32,049 bases of DNA from Bacteroidales bacterium. GTDB lineage: Bacteria; Bacteroidota; Bacteroidia; Bacteroidales; F082. A program made the translations under genes and the position numbers. Position 1 is the first letter of the stretch; each line of letters begins with the position of its first letter. Below are positions 6,853-14,126 of this stretch, piece after piece. The notes under the pieces were generated by a model. The model worked only from the letters and a program-made list of their open reading frames with translations, was not told the origin of the DNA and did no database searches. The stretch spans positions 1 to 32,049 of the forward strand of contig JAILBC010000010.1 of the NCBI GenBank assembly GCA_024681295.1, given 5' to 3'.

Positions 6853-6890
6853 AAAAACAGGGTTCATATGGCCATATGAACCCTGTTTTT
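6853..6890. terminator. bidirectional intrinsic terminator after recJ
   Basis: A perfect palindrome with 19-base arms (6853-6871 and 6872-6890). The stem is flanked by AAAAA on the left and TTTTT on the right, so it can form a hairpin followed by a U-run in either direction. It starts 27 bases after the recJ stop on the minus strand and separates recJ from the Ubl operon. Confidence 0.9.
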
Positions 6891-6917
6891 TAAAGCTTAT
6901 CCGAAGATTGGAAAAGC

Positions 6918-8699
6918 CTAAATGTTTTCCTTGAACTTGATGTCCTTGACGTTGAGCTGGAGGGTGGTCTTGCCCTGCCAGTAGTTGTATTCCAGGTTGT
7001 AGCAGATGCTGAAAGGTTCGCCGCTGTGGATGCGCGAGAAGAGGTCGCCTTTCTGGAAGGCGATGCCCGAGAAGACGTTGCGTTCGTCGTCGCCAAGCTG
7101 GCGCACGGTGAGTTTCAGGTGCTTGTGGCCGCCCACGGGACGTGAGCCTCCGGCATCGATGATGTTGTCGGACCAGAACACCGGAGCGCTGTTGCCCGGA
7201 CCGAAGGGAGCGAACTGGTTGAGGATGCGCATGAACTTGGCGGTGATGTCGCGGAAGTTGATCTTGAGGTCGACTTCCAGTTCAGGTACCAGTTCCTCGA
7301 CGCTAAGGTGTTCGCGGATGTAGGCCTCGAAACGGCGGCGGAACTCGTCGACGTTCTCCGGTTTCATGGAGAGGCCGGCGGCGTATTTATGACCACCGAA
7401 GTGCTCCAGCAAGTCGGAGCAATGGTCTATGGCGTCGTAGATGTCGAAGTTCTTGATGGAGCGCGCTGAGCCAGTGATGAGGTCGTTAGCGCGAGTAAGC
7501 ACAATGGTAGGCCTGTAGTAGTAGTCGGTGAGGCGCGAGGCCACGATGCCGATGACGCCCTTGTGCCAGTTCTCGTTGAAGATGACGGTGCTTCGGGCGT
7601 TGCGCAGTTCCTCGTCATCGGCAATCATATTGAGGGCCTCTTCGGTGATGCCGTTGTCGAGCTCACGACGGGTGTCGTTGAGTTCGTTGATGTTGGCTGC
7701 GAGTTTGAGGGCGTGCTCGTGTTTCTCGGCCAGGAGGAGGCGCACTGAGTCGGAGGCCTTGTCGATACGGCCTGCGGCGTTGATGCGGGGACCGATGAGG
7801 AACACCAGGTCGCTGATGGTGAGTTCGCGGGTCAAGGCATTGGCGCTTTCGCCGTCAACGCGTTCAGGATCTTCTTCGCGGCGGTAGATGTTAGCATGTT
7901 GGAGGATGGCTTCGATGCCTGGGCGCGGCTTTTTGTTGAGTTGTTTCAGTCCGTAGTAGGCCAACACACGGTTCTCACCGGTGATGGGCACGATGTCGGC
8001 GGCAATGCTGACGGCCAGCAGGTCGAGCAGCTCGTAGACACCTTCGATGGGGAGCCCTTTACGGATAGAGAGGGCGGTGATGAGTTTGAAGCCCACGCCG
8101 CAGCCTGAGAGTTCCTTGTAGGGATAGGTGCAGTCGGGGCGTTTCGGGTCGAGCACGGCCACAGCGGCAGGAATCTCATCACCGGCGCGGTGATGGTCGC
8201 AGATGATGAAGTCGACGCCTTTCTCGTTGGCGTACTGGATACGTTCCACCGCCTTGATACCGCAGTCGAGGGCGATGACGAGCTTGAAGTCGTTCTCAGC
8301 AGCATAGTCGATGCCCTTGAAGGAGATGCCGTAGCCCTCATCGTAACGGTCGGGGATGTAGAACTCGATCTTTTTCTTCTTGAAGAACTTCTTCAGATAG
8401 GTATAGACCAGAGCGACAGCCGTAGTGCCGTCCACGTCGTAGTCTCCGTAAATCAGTATTTTCTCGCCGTTGTCGATGGCTTGCACCACGCGGTCCACGG
8501 CGCGGTCCATGTCCTTCATCAGGAAGGGGTCATGCAGTTGGGAGAGCGCTGGGCGGAAGAAAACTTTGGCCTCGTCGTAAGTGGTAATTTCGCGTTGAAC
8601 GAGCAAAGTAGCCAGGTGCTCGTCGATGTTGAGCGCCTTGGCAATCTCTGTAACCTGCTGGTTATCAACGGCTTTATTTAAAATCCACCTTGTCTCCAC
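6918..8699 (-). CDS. recJ: single-stranded-DNA-specific exonuclease RecJ
   Basis: A 593-residue protein, the usual size for RecJ. The DHH-family phosphoesterase motifs are intact: motif I GDYDVDGTTA (85-94), motif III CDHHRAGDEIP with Asp168-His169-His170, and the DHHA1 part with GGHKYAAGLS, followed by the OB domain (about 455-593). RecJ degrades single-stranded DNA 5' to 3' in recombination repair and in processing of stalled forks; it is cytoplasmic. The start is GTG; no in-frame ATG exists before the conserved N-terminal region (METRWILNKA). It is transcribed away from purH and ends just before a strong terminator, so it is probably a single-gene unit. Confidence 0.96.
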   Translation of the reverse strand: METRWILNKAVDNQQVTEIAKALNIDEHLATLLVQREITTYDEAKVFFRPALSQLHDPFLMKDMDRAVDRVVQAIDNGEKILIYGDYDVDGTTAVALVYTYLKKFFKKKKIEFYIPDRYDEGYGISFKGIDYAAENDFKLVIALDCGIKAVERIQYANEKGVDFIICDHHRAGDEIPAAVAVLDPKRPDCTYPYKELSGCGVGFKLITALSIRKGLPIEGVYELLDLLAVSIAADIVPITGENRVLAYYGLKQLNKKPRPGIEAILQHANIYRREEDPERVDGESANALTRELTISDLVFLIGPRINAAGRIDKASDSVRLLLAEKHEHALKLAANINELNDTRRELDNGITEEALNMIADDEELRNARSTVIFNENWHKGVIGIVASRLTDYYYRPTIVLTRANDLITGSARSIKNFDIYDAIDHCSDLLEHFGGHKYAAGLSMKPENVDEFRRRFEAYIREHLSVEELVPELEVDLKINFRDITAKFMRILNQFAPFGPGNSAPVFWSDNIIDAGGSRPVGGHKHLKLTVRQLGDDERNVFSGIAFQKGDLFSRIHSGEPFSICYNLEYNYWQGKTTLQLNVKDIKFKENI

Positions 8700-8844
8700 G
8701 ATACTAATTTTGAATCTGTAAAAATAAGAATTTTTTCAATAAATTGTAAAAGAAATAAAAAAAATATTTTTTTAGGTGTCGGGGTTGCGTAGTGTTTCTA
8801 TTTTTAATAAAATTGCAATACGAATTTTTCCTAATTTTATTCCT
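8700..8844 (+). promoter_or_regulatory. divergent intergenic region recJ/purH with a TAnnTTTG box
   Basis: A very A/T-rich 145-base gap between divergent genes. On the plus strand TAATTTTG at 8705-8712 is a perfect match to the Bacteroidota -7 box TAnnTTTG. A -33 TTTG at the right distance is not present. If used, it gives a purH leader of roughly 125 bases. No matching box for recJ was found on the minus strand. Confidence 0.4.
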
Positions 8845-10323
8845 TTGAAAAAAATTGCAACTGCTTTAATATCAGTATTTTATAAAGATGGAATTGATAC
8901 TGTTGTCGAGCTGCTGAAGGCGCAGGGCGTGCAGATTTATTCCACCGGGGGGACGTACGACTACATCCACAAGCTTGACCCTACGGTGAAGACGGTGGAG
9001 TCGCTGACGACCTATCCTTCCATTTTGGGTGGCCGTGTGAAGACCTTGCATCCCAAGGTATTTGGCGGCATCCTGGGAAGGACCCAACTGGAGTCAGACC
9101 GCGCCGAGATGGCCCAGTACGGCATCCCTGCGTTCGATCTGGTGGTGGTGGACCTGTATCCCTTTGAGGAGACCGTGGCCAGCACCGACGACCAGAGCGC
9201 TATCATCGAGAAGATTGACATCGGCGGCATTTCGTTGATTCGCGCCGGAGCAAAGAACTTCAACGAGGTGCTCATCGTTCCTTCTAGGGAGCATTATGGT
9301 GAGTTGATCCACCTGCTGGAGACACAAAACGGAGAGACTTCGTTGGAAGACCGCAAACGTTTTGCGGGCTATGCTTTCGCGGTGAGTTCGCATTACGACA
9401 CGGCCATCTCTCGTTGGTTCTGTCCCGACACCGAGCTTCGTTATGGCGAGAATCCCCATCAGAAGGGCTATTTCCGTGGCAACCTGGATGCCTTGTTCGA
9501 GAAGCTGCATGGCAAAGAACTTTCGTACAACAACCTTCTCGACCTTGAAGCTGGACTCTCGCTCATCAGGGAGTTTGACGACCCGACCTTTGCCATCCTC
9601 AAGCACAACAACCCCTGCGGCATCGCCAGCAGACCCACGGTGAAGGAAGCCTATCTGGCCGCTTTGGCCGGTGACCCCGTGTCGGCCTTTGGCGGCGTGT
9701 TGGTGTGCAACCGACCCGTCGATATGGCGGCGGCCGAGGAAATCAACAAGCTCTTTGTGGAAGTCATCGTGGCCCCTGGCTATGAGCCTGGCGTGCTCGA
9801 CCTGCTGTTCTCGAAGAAGAACCGCATCATCCTGCGGCTAAAGGAAGACCTTTACGACCGCGTGATGGTGAAGAGCGTGCTGAACGGCTATCTGGTGGAG
9901 GACCGCGACCTGCATACGGAGACGCCCGACGACTTCAAGGTAGTCACCGAAAAGGCACCGACAGCTGCTGAAATCGACGACATGGTATTTGCCAACAAGG
10001 TGGTCAAGCACAGCCGTTCCAATGCTATCACCTTAGCGAAAAATGGACAGTTGTGCGCTTCCGGCATCGGTCAGACCTCGCGTGTCGATGCGTTGCGCCA
10101 AGCCATCGAGAAGGCCCATTCCTTCGGCTTCGACCTCCACGGTGCCGTGTTGGCTTCCGATGCTTTCTTCCCCTTCGACGACTGCGTGAAGTTGGCCCAC
10201 GAAGCTGGCATCACCGCCATCGTGCAACCCGGCGGCTCCGTCCGTGATCAAGACTCCATCGAAAGATGCAACGAATTTAACATAAGTATGGTATTTACTG
10301 GATATCGTCACTTTAAACATTAA
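8845..10323 (+). CDS. purH: bifunctional AICAR transformylase / IMP cyclohydrolase
   Basis: PurH carries out the last two steps of purine synthesis: formyl transfer to AICAR and ring closure to IMP. From the start chosen here it has 492 residues, near the family size. The N-terminal IMP cyclohydrolase domain shows STGGTYDYI, YPSILGGRVKTLHPK and GGISLIRAGAKN. The C-terminal transformylase domain shows KHNNPCG (Lys253-His254, the catalytic pair) and KHSRSNAI. I chose TTG at 8845 because the protein then begins KKIATALISVFYKDG, as in relatives. The open frame extends upstream to a GTG at 8776, but the extra 23 residues (MSGLRSVSIFNKIAIRIF...) do not look like PurH. The first gene of the plus-strand run; mreB follows after 18 bases. 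Confidence 0.95.
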   Translation: MKKIATALISVFYKDGIDTVVELLKAQGVQIYSTGGTYDYIHKLDPTVKTVESLTTYPSILGGRVKTLHPKVFGGILGRTQLESDRAEMAQYGIPAFDLVVVDLYPFEETVASTDDQSAIIEKIDIGGISLIRAGAKNFNEVLIVPSREHYGELIHLLETQNGETSLEDRKRFAGYAFAVSSHYDTAISRWFCPDTELRYGENPHQKGYFRGNLDALFEKLHGKELSYNNLLDLEAGLSLIREFDDPTFAILKHNNPCGIASRPTVKEAYLAALAGDPVSAFGGVLVCNRPVDMAAAEEINKLFVEVIVAPGYEPGVLDLLFSKKNRIILRLKEDLYDRVMVKSVLNGYLVEDRDLHTETPDDFKVVTEKAPTAAEIDDMVFANKVVKHSRSNAITLAKNGQLCASGIGQTSRVDALRQAIEKAHSFGFDLHGAVLASDAFFPFDDCVKLAHEAGITAIVQPGGSVRDQDSIERCNEFNISMVFTGYRHFKH

Positions 10324-10341
10324 CTTCTAAATTCTAAAAAA

Positions 10342-11364
10342 ATGGGAGCTTTTTCATTCCTGAATAAAGAGATCGCTATTGACCTGGGTACGGCCAATAC
10401 GATCATCATATACAACGACAAGGTTGTCGTTGACGAGCCTTCCATTGTGGCCTTGCAGCGCGACACGAAGAAGATCATCGCAGTGGGCAAGCGCGCCATG
10501 ATGATGCACGGCAAGACCCACGAGAACATCAAGACCATCCGTCCCTTGCGCGACGGTGTGATTGCCGACTTCCAGGCGGCCGAGTACATGATGCGCGAGA
10601 TGATCAAGATGATTCAATTCAAGAACACCCTGTTTCCGCCCAGCCTGAAGATGGTAATCTGCATCCCTTCAGGCATCACCGAAGTGGAGGAGCGTGCCGT
10701 GAAGGACTCGGCTGAGCAGGCTGGCGCCAAAGAGGTGCGTCTGATCCACGAGCCCATGGCCGCAGCCATCGGTATCGGCATCGACGTGCTTGAGCCCACG
10801 GGTAACATGATCATCGACATCGGCGGTGGTACCTCCGAAATCGCCGTCATCGCCTTGGGTGGCATCGTCAACAACAAGTCCATCCGTATCGCTGGCGACG
10901 ACTTCAACGCCGATATCGAAGAGTACATGCGCAAGCAGCACAACATCATCGTGGGCGAGCGTTCCGCCGAACGCATCAAGATCGAGGTCGGTGCCGCCAT
11001 CCCACAGCTCGACAACCCGCCACAAGACTTTGCCGTGCAGGGTCGTGACATGCTCAGCGGCATCCCGAAGGAGATCAAGGTGAACTACTCCGAGATCGCC
11101 CACTGCCTTGACAAGAGCATCATGAAGATCGAGACCGCCGTGCTCAACGCCTTGGAGCAGACGCCTCCTGAGTTGGCTGCCGATATCTTCCGCACGGGTA
11201 TCTACCTCACTGGCGGTGGTGCCTTGCTGCGTGGCCTCGACAAACGTCTGGCCGCCAAGACCAAGCTGCCCATCCATGTGGCCGAGGACCCGTTGCGTGC
11301 TGTGGCCCGCGGCACCGGTATTGCACTGAAGAACTTCGACCGCTTCACCTTCCTCATCAAGTAA
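10342..11364 (+). CDS. mreB: rod-shape-determining actin-like protein MreB
   Basis: A 340-residue actin homologue that forms membrane-bound filaments and directs lateral cell-wall synthesis. The ATP-binding motifs are intact: phosphate-1 IDLGTANTIIIYNDK near residue 13, phosphate-2 MIIDIGGGTSEIAVIALGG near 155, and the adenosine motif GIYLTGGGALLRGLD near 285. Length is normal for the family. The start follows an A-rich tract. It lies between purH (18 bases) and mreC (3 bases), the standard Bacteroidota order, so it is probably expressed from the purH promoter or one inside purH. Confidence 0.97.
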   Translation: MGAFSFLNKEIAIDLGTANTIIIYNDKVVVDEPSIVALQRDTKKIIAVGKRAMMMHGKTHENIKTIRPLRDGVIADFQAAEYMMREMIKMIQFKNTLFPPSLKMVICIPSGITEVEERAVKDSAEQAGAKEVRLIHEPMAAAIGIGIDVLEPTGNMIIDIGGGTSEIAVIALGGIVNNKSIRIAGDDFNADIEEYMRKQHNIIVGERSAERIKIEVGAAIPQLDNPPQDFAVQGRDMLSGIPKEIKVNYSEIAHCLDKSIMKIETAVLNALEQTPPELAADIFRTGIYLTGGGALLRGLDKRLAAKTKLPIHVAEDPLRAVARGTGIALKNFDRFTFLIK

Positions 11365-11367
11365 GGA

Positions 11368-12192
11368 ATGTACAACCTTCTGCGTTTCATACAGAAACAC
11401 CACTTCGTGATCCTCTTCCTGGTCCTCGAGGTGCTGTGTGTTGTGATGCTGACGATGACCCAAAGCTACCATCGCCAGAAGCGGATCAACACCACCAACG
11501 ACATTGTGGGGAGGATCTACCAGACCGGCACGCGTGTGGGCGATTATTTCCGCCTGGGCAAAATCAACAGCGAGCTGGCCGAGGAGAACGCCATGCTGCG
11601 TCGTCAGCTGGCCGTGGTGACCGACACGACGCAGGGGTACCAACAGGTCGTAAATGCCGACACTATCTACAACTTCATCCCTGCCAGGGTGGTTAACAGC
11701 ACCGTCAACCGGCCCAACAACTACATCATGATCGACAAAGGCCGCGAGGACGGCATCGAGAAGGACATGGGCGTGATTTCTCCTGAGGGCATCGTGGGCA
11801 TCGTCACCGACGTGAGTTCCCATTACGCCTCGGTGATGAGCCTGCTGCACAGTTATTCCATCACCAGCGTGCGCCTGAAGAACAACGACGATCAGCTGGT
11901 CACGTTGCGTTGGGAGAACACCAACTACCGTTACGGCACCGTCGACGGCATCCCCACCCATCTGCGACCGCAGAAAGGCGACACCGTGGTCACCAGCTCC
12001 TACTCTTTCATCTTCCCCGAGAACCTCATGGCCGGCACCATCGAGGAACTCATCCCCTCCCCTTCCGGCACCCTCAACACGGCCAAGATCAGGTATGCCA
12101 CCGACTTCGCCTCGTTGAAGACTGTGTACGTCATCCAACACACCAACAAAGCCGAGCTCGACTCGCTATACCAACACCAGCAGCATCAATGA
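11368..12192 (+). CDS. mreC: rod-shape-determining protein MreC
   Basis: A 274-residue membrane protein with one N-terminal membrane segment (residues 11-30, HFVILFLVLEVLCVVMLTM), a short coiled-coil stretch (about 60-80) and the periplasmic beta domain with NRPNNYIMIDKGREDGIEKDMGVISPEGIVG and SDVSSHYASVMSLLH-type sequence typical of MreC. It links MreB filaments to the periplasmic wall-synthesis machinery. The stop overlaps the mreD start (ATGA), so the two are translationally coupled. The last 20 residues are Gln/His-rich and not conserved. Confidence 0.95.
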   Translation: MYNLLRFIQKHHFVILFLVLEVLCVVMLTMTQSYHRQKRINTTNDIVGRIYQTGTRVGDYFRLGKINSELAEENAMLRRQLAVVTDTTQGYQQVVNADTIYNFIPARVVNSTVNRPNNYIMIDKGREDGIEKDMGVISPEGIVGIVTDVSSHYASVMSLLHSYSITSVRLKNNDDQLVTLRWENTNYRYGTVDGIPTHLRPQKGDTVVTSSYSFIFPENLMAGTIEELIPSPSGTLNTAKIRYATDFASLKTVYVIQHTNKAELDSLYQHQQHQ

Positions 12193-12710
12193 ACAGAACC
12201 CTGATAAACATATTGCGATTTGTGCTTTTGGTAGTGGCCCAGGTATTGTTGGTGAACCACATCCGCCTCGGCGGCTATGTGCATCCATACATCTATCTCA
12301 TCTTCGTGATGCTGCTTCCGCTCAACATGCCCGGTTGGCAACAGTTGTTATTAGGATTCGGCATTGGATTGGTCATCGACCTGTTCATGGGCACCTTGGG
12401 CATGCATGCCGGCGCCACCACAATGATGGCCTTCTGCCGACCCGGCATCATCCGGCTCGTGTCGGGAAGCCAGAAGTTCGACAATATCCGCGAACCTAAC
12501 ATGGTCCAACTTGACTTCCCTTGGTTCCTACGTTATACCCTCTGCATGGTCTTCGTGCACAACTTCACCTACTTCATGCTCGAGGGCTTCAGCTTCCACC
12601 TCGTTGGTCAGGCGCTGCTGCGTATTGTGGTCAGCGTGCCGGTGTCGACGTTCCTCATCCTCATGATAATTATGTTGTTCTCTCCCACGAAGAATAAAGT
12701 GAAGAGTTAA
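12189..12710 (+). CDS. mreD: rod-shape-determining protein MreD
   Basis: A 173-residue protein with about five membrane segments (for example INILRFVLLVVAQVLLV, YIYLIFVMLLPLNM, LLLGFGIGLVIDLFMGTLGMHA, and two near the C-terminus). LLLGFGIGLVIDLFMGTLGMHAGA is the conserved MreD region. The start ATG at 12189 overlaps the mreC stop; a longer reading frame in the same phase begins inside mreC, but that part shows no membrane protein features. The last codons and stop fall inside a short direct repeat (12696-12729). In many Bacteroidota mrdA and rodA follow; here radA follows after about 20 bases. Confidence 0.92.
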   Translation: MNRTLINILRFVLLVVAQVLLVNHIRLGGYVHPYIYLIFVMLLPLNMPGWQQLLLGFGIGLVIDLFMGTLGMHAGATTMMAFCRPGIIRLVSGSQKFDNIREPNMVQLDFPWFLRYTLCMVFVHNFTYFMLEGFSFHLVGQALLRIVVSVPVSTFLILMIIMLFSPTKNKVKS

Positions 12711-12729
12711 AAGTTAAAAGTGAAGAGTT
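12696..12729 (+). repeat. 13-bp direct repeat spanning the mreD stop and radA leader
   Basis: AAAGTGAAGAGTT occurs at 12696-12708 and again at 12717-12729, period 21, separated by TTAAAAG-like units. The first copy encodes the last residues of MreD (KVKS) and the second ends three bases before the radA ATG. Similar short purine-rich repeats are common at gene borders in Bacteroidales; I recognise the type but do not know a named family. Confidence 0.75.
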
Positions 12730-12731
12730 CC

Positions 12732-14099
12732 ATGGCTACCAAAGAAAAGAGCATATTTTTCTGCAAGTCGTGCGGCAATGAGTCGCCGAAGTTTTTTGGG
12801 AGATGCCCTGCCTGCGGGGAGTGGAATACGTGTGTGGAAGAGAAAGTAGTGGAAAGTGGAAAACGGAAAGTGGAAAACTCTCCACTTTCCACTCTCAACT
12901 CTCCACTTCCCATTCGGGAGATCACCAATGCTGAAGAACAGCGGATTGTATTGCCTTTTGAGGAGCTGAATCGTGTGTTGGGGGGAGGATTGGTATTGGG
13001 ATCGTTGGTTTTAGTTGGCGGTGAGCCTGGAATTGGTAAATCTACACTATTATTGCAAACTGCTTTACAATTAGACGGTAAGAAGGTGTTGTATATCTCT
13101 GGTGAGGAGAGTCAGACCCAGATCAAGATGCGTGCCGATCGTATTGGGATTCGCAACGAGAACTGCTTGATTTTGACCGAGACCGACACCAAAGAGATCG
13201 TGAAGCATTTCAAGGACGTGCAGCCCGATATCGTTATTGTCGACTCCATACAAACTTTGAGTTCGCCATACGTCGACGCCACGGCGGGAAGCATCACCCA
13301 GATCCGTGAGACGGCGGCCGAGATGAACAAGCTCGCCAAGTCGTATCAGGTGCCCGTGTTTCTCATCGGTCACATCACCAAAGACGGCAGCATCGCCGGA
13401 CCCAAGATCTTAGAGCATATCGTCGACACCGTATTGCAGTTCGAGGGCGACCGGCACTATGGTTTCCGCATTTTGCGCACCATCAAGAACCGTTTTGGTT
13501 CCGCTTCGGAGTTGGGCATCTTCGAGATGAATGCTACGGGCTTGCGTGAGGTGACCAACCCCAGTGAGTTTTTGCTCTCGCAGCGCGACGAGGAGGTGAG
13601 CGGCATCGCCATCGCCGCCACCATGGAGGGCCAGCGCCCCATGCTCATCGAGACCCAAGCCTTGGTGAGCACCGCAGCCTATGGAACGCCGCAGCGTTCC
13701 AGCACCGGTTTCGACACCCGAAGGATGAACATGTTGCTGGCGGTCTTGGAGAAGCGCGCCGGCTTTAGGCTCAACATGAAAGATGTGTTTTTGAACATCG
13801 CTGGAGGCATCCGCAGTGATGATCCCGCCTTGGATTTATCGGTGGTAACTGCTGTGCTCTCGTCGAATGCCGACATCCCCATTGACAACCGTTATTGTTT
13901 TGCCGCTGAAGTGGGTCTGTCAGGAGAAATCAGGGCAGTCACCCGCATCGAGTCACGCATTGCCGAGGCCGACAAGCTTGGTTTCGAGAAGATTTTCATT
14001 TCCAAATACAACGCCAAGGGTTTGAACACCCAACGTTTTCATATTGAGGTAGTTCCAGTGGCCACGGTGTACGACTTGGCTACCGAACTGTTTGGATAA
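12732..14099 (+). CDS. radA: DNA repair protein RadA (Sms)
   Basis: A 455-residue RecA-like protein that promotes branch migration in recombination intermediates. It has an N-terminal zinc finger CKSC...CPAC (Cys11, 14, 25, 28), Walker A GGEPGIGKST (97-106), the RadA motif KNRFGS with SASELGIFEM after it, and a C-terminal Lon-like domain (DVFLNIAGGIRSDDPALDL). I start at ATG 12732 because it gives MATKEKSIFFCKSCG; a GTG 12 bases upstream lies within the direct repeat. Residues 39-60 are an insert made of repeat DNA (see 12846-12911), longer than the usual linker between finger and ATPase core. It probably belongs to the purH-mreBCD transcript or has a weak promoter in the repeat-rich gap. Confidence 0.96.
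   Translation: MATKEKSIFFCKSCGNESPKFFGRCPACGEWNTCVEEKVVESGKRKVENSPLSTLNSPLPIREITNAEEQRIVLPFEELNRVLGGGLVLGSLVLVGGEPGIGKSTLLLQTALQLDGKKVLYISGEESQTQIKMRADRIGIRNENCLILTETDTKEIVKHFKDVQPDIVIVDSIQTLSSPYVDATAGSITQIRETAAEMNKLAKSYQVPVFLIGHITKDGSIAGPKILEHIVDTVLQFEGDRHYGFRILRTIKNRFGSASELGIFEMNATGLREVTNPSEFLLSQRDEEVSGIAIAATMEGQRPMLIETQALVSTAAYGTPQRSSTGFDTRRMNMLLAVLEKRAGFRLNMKDVFLNIAGGIRSDDPALDLSVVTAVLSSNADIPIDNRYCFAAEVGLSGEIRAVTRIESRIAEADKLGFEKIFISKYNAKGLNTQRFHIEVVPVATVYDLATELFG
12846..12911 (+). repeat. repeat-derived palindromic insert within radA
   Basis: A 14-base tandem unit GGAAAGTGGAAAAC lies at 12851-12864 and 12865-12878. TCCACTTTCCAC (12881-12892) is the perfect complement of GTGGAAAGTGGA (12849-12860), and a further partial copy follows at 12901-12910. 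The block stays in frame and encodes VVESGKRKVENSPLSTLNSP, residues 39-58 of RadA. The same peptide style (NSxLSTLNSxL) is known to me from repeat insertions in other Bacteroidales proteins. Confidence 0.85.
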
Positions 14100-14122
14100 C
14101 TACACCTTATTTATTATATTTG
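14091..14122 (+). promoter_or_regulatory. Bacteroidota-type promoter overlapping the radA end
   Basis: TTTG at 14091-14094 and TATATTTG at 14115-14122, separated by 20 bases, match the -33 TTTG / -7 TAnnTTTG consensus exactly. The next gene starts at 14127, only 4 bases after the box, so the transcript would have almost no leader. Confidence 0.6.
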
Positions 14123-14126
14123 CAGC

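Noticed and set aside
10669-12141. A 490-codon minus-strand open frame across mreB and mreC
   Set aside because: Asp/His/Val-rich shadow of two well-supported genes; such antisense frames come from the codon bias of G/C-rich genes.
12849-12892. The radA repeat block as a CRISPR array
   Set aside because: Units are 14 bases and directly adjacent, with no spacers; it is inside a coding frame.
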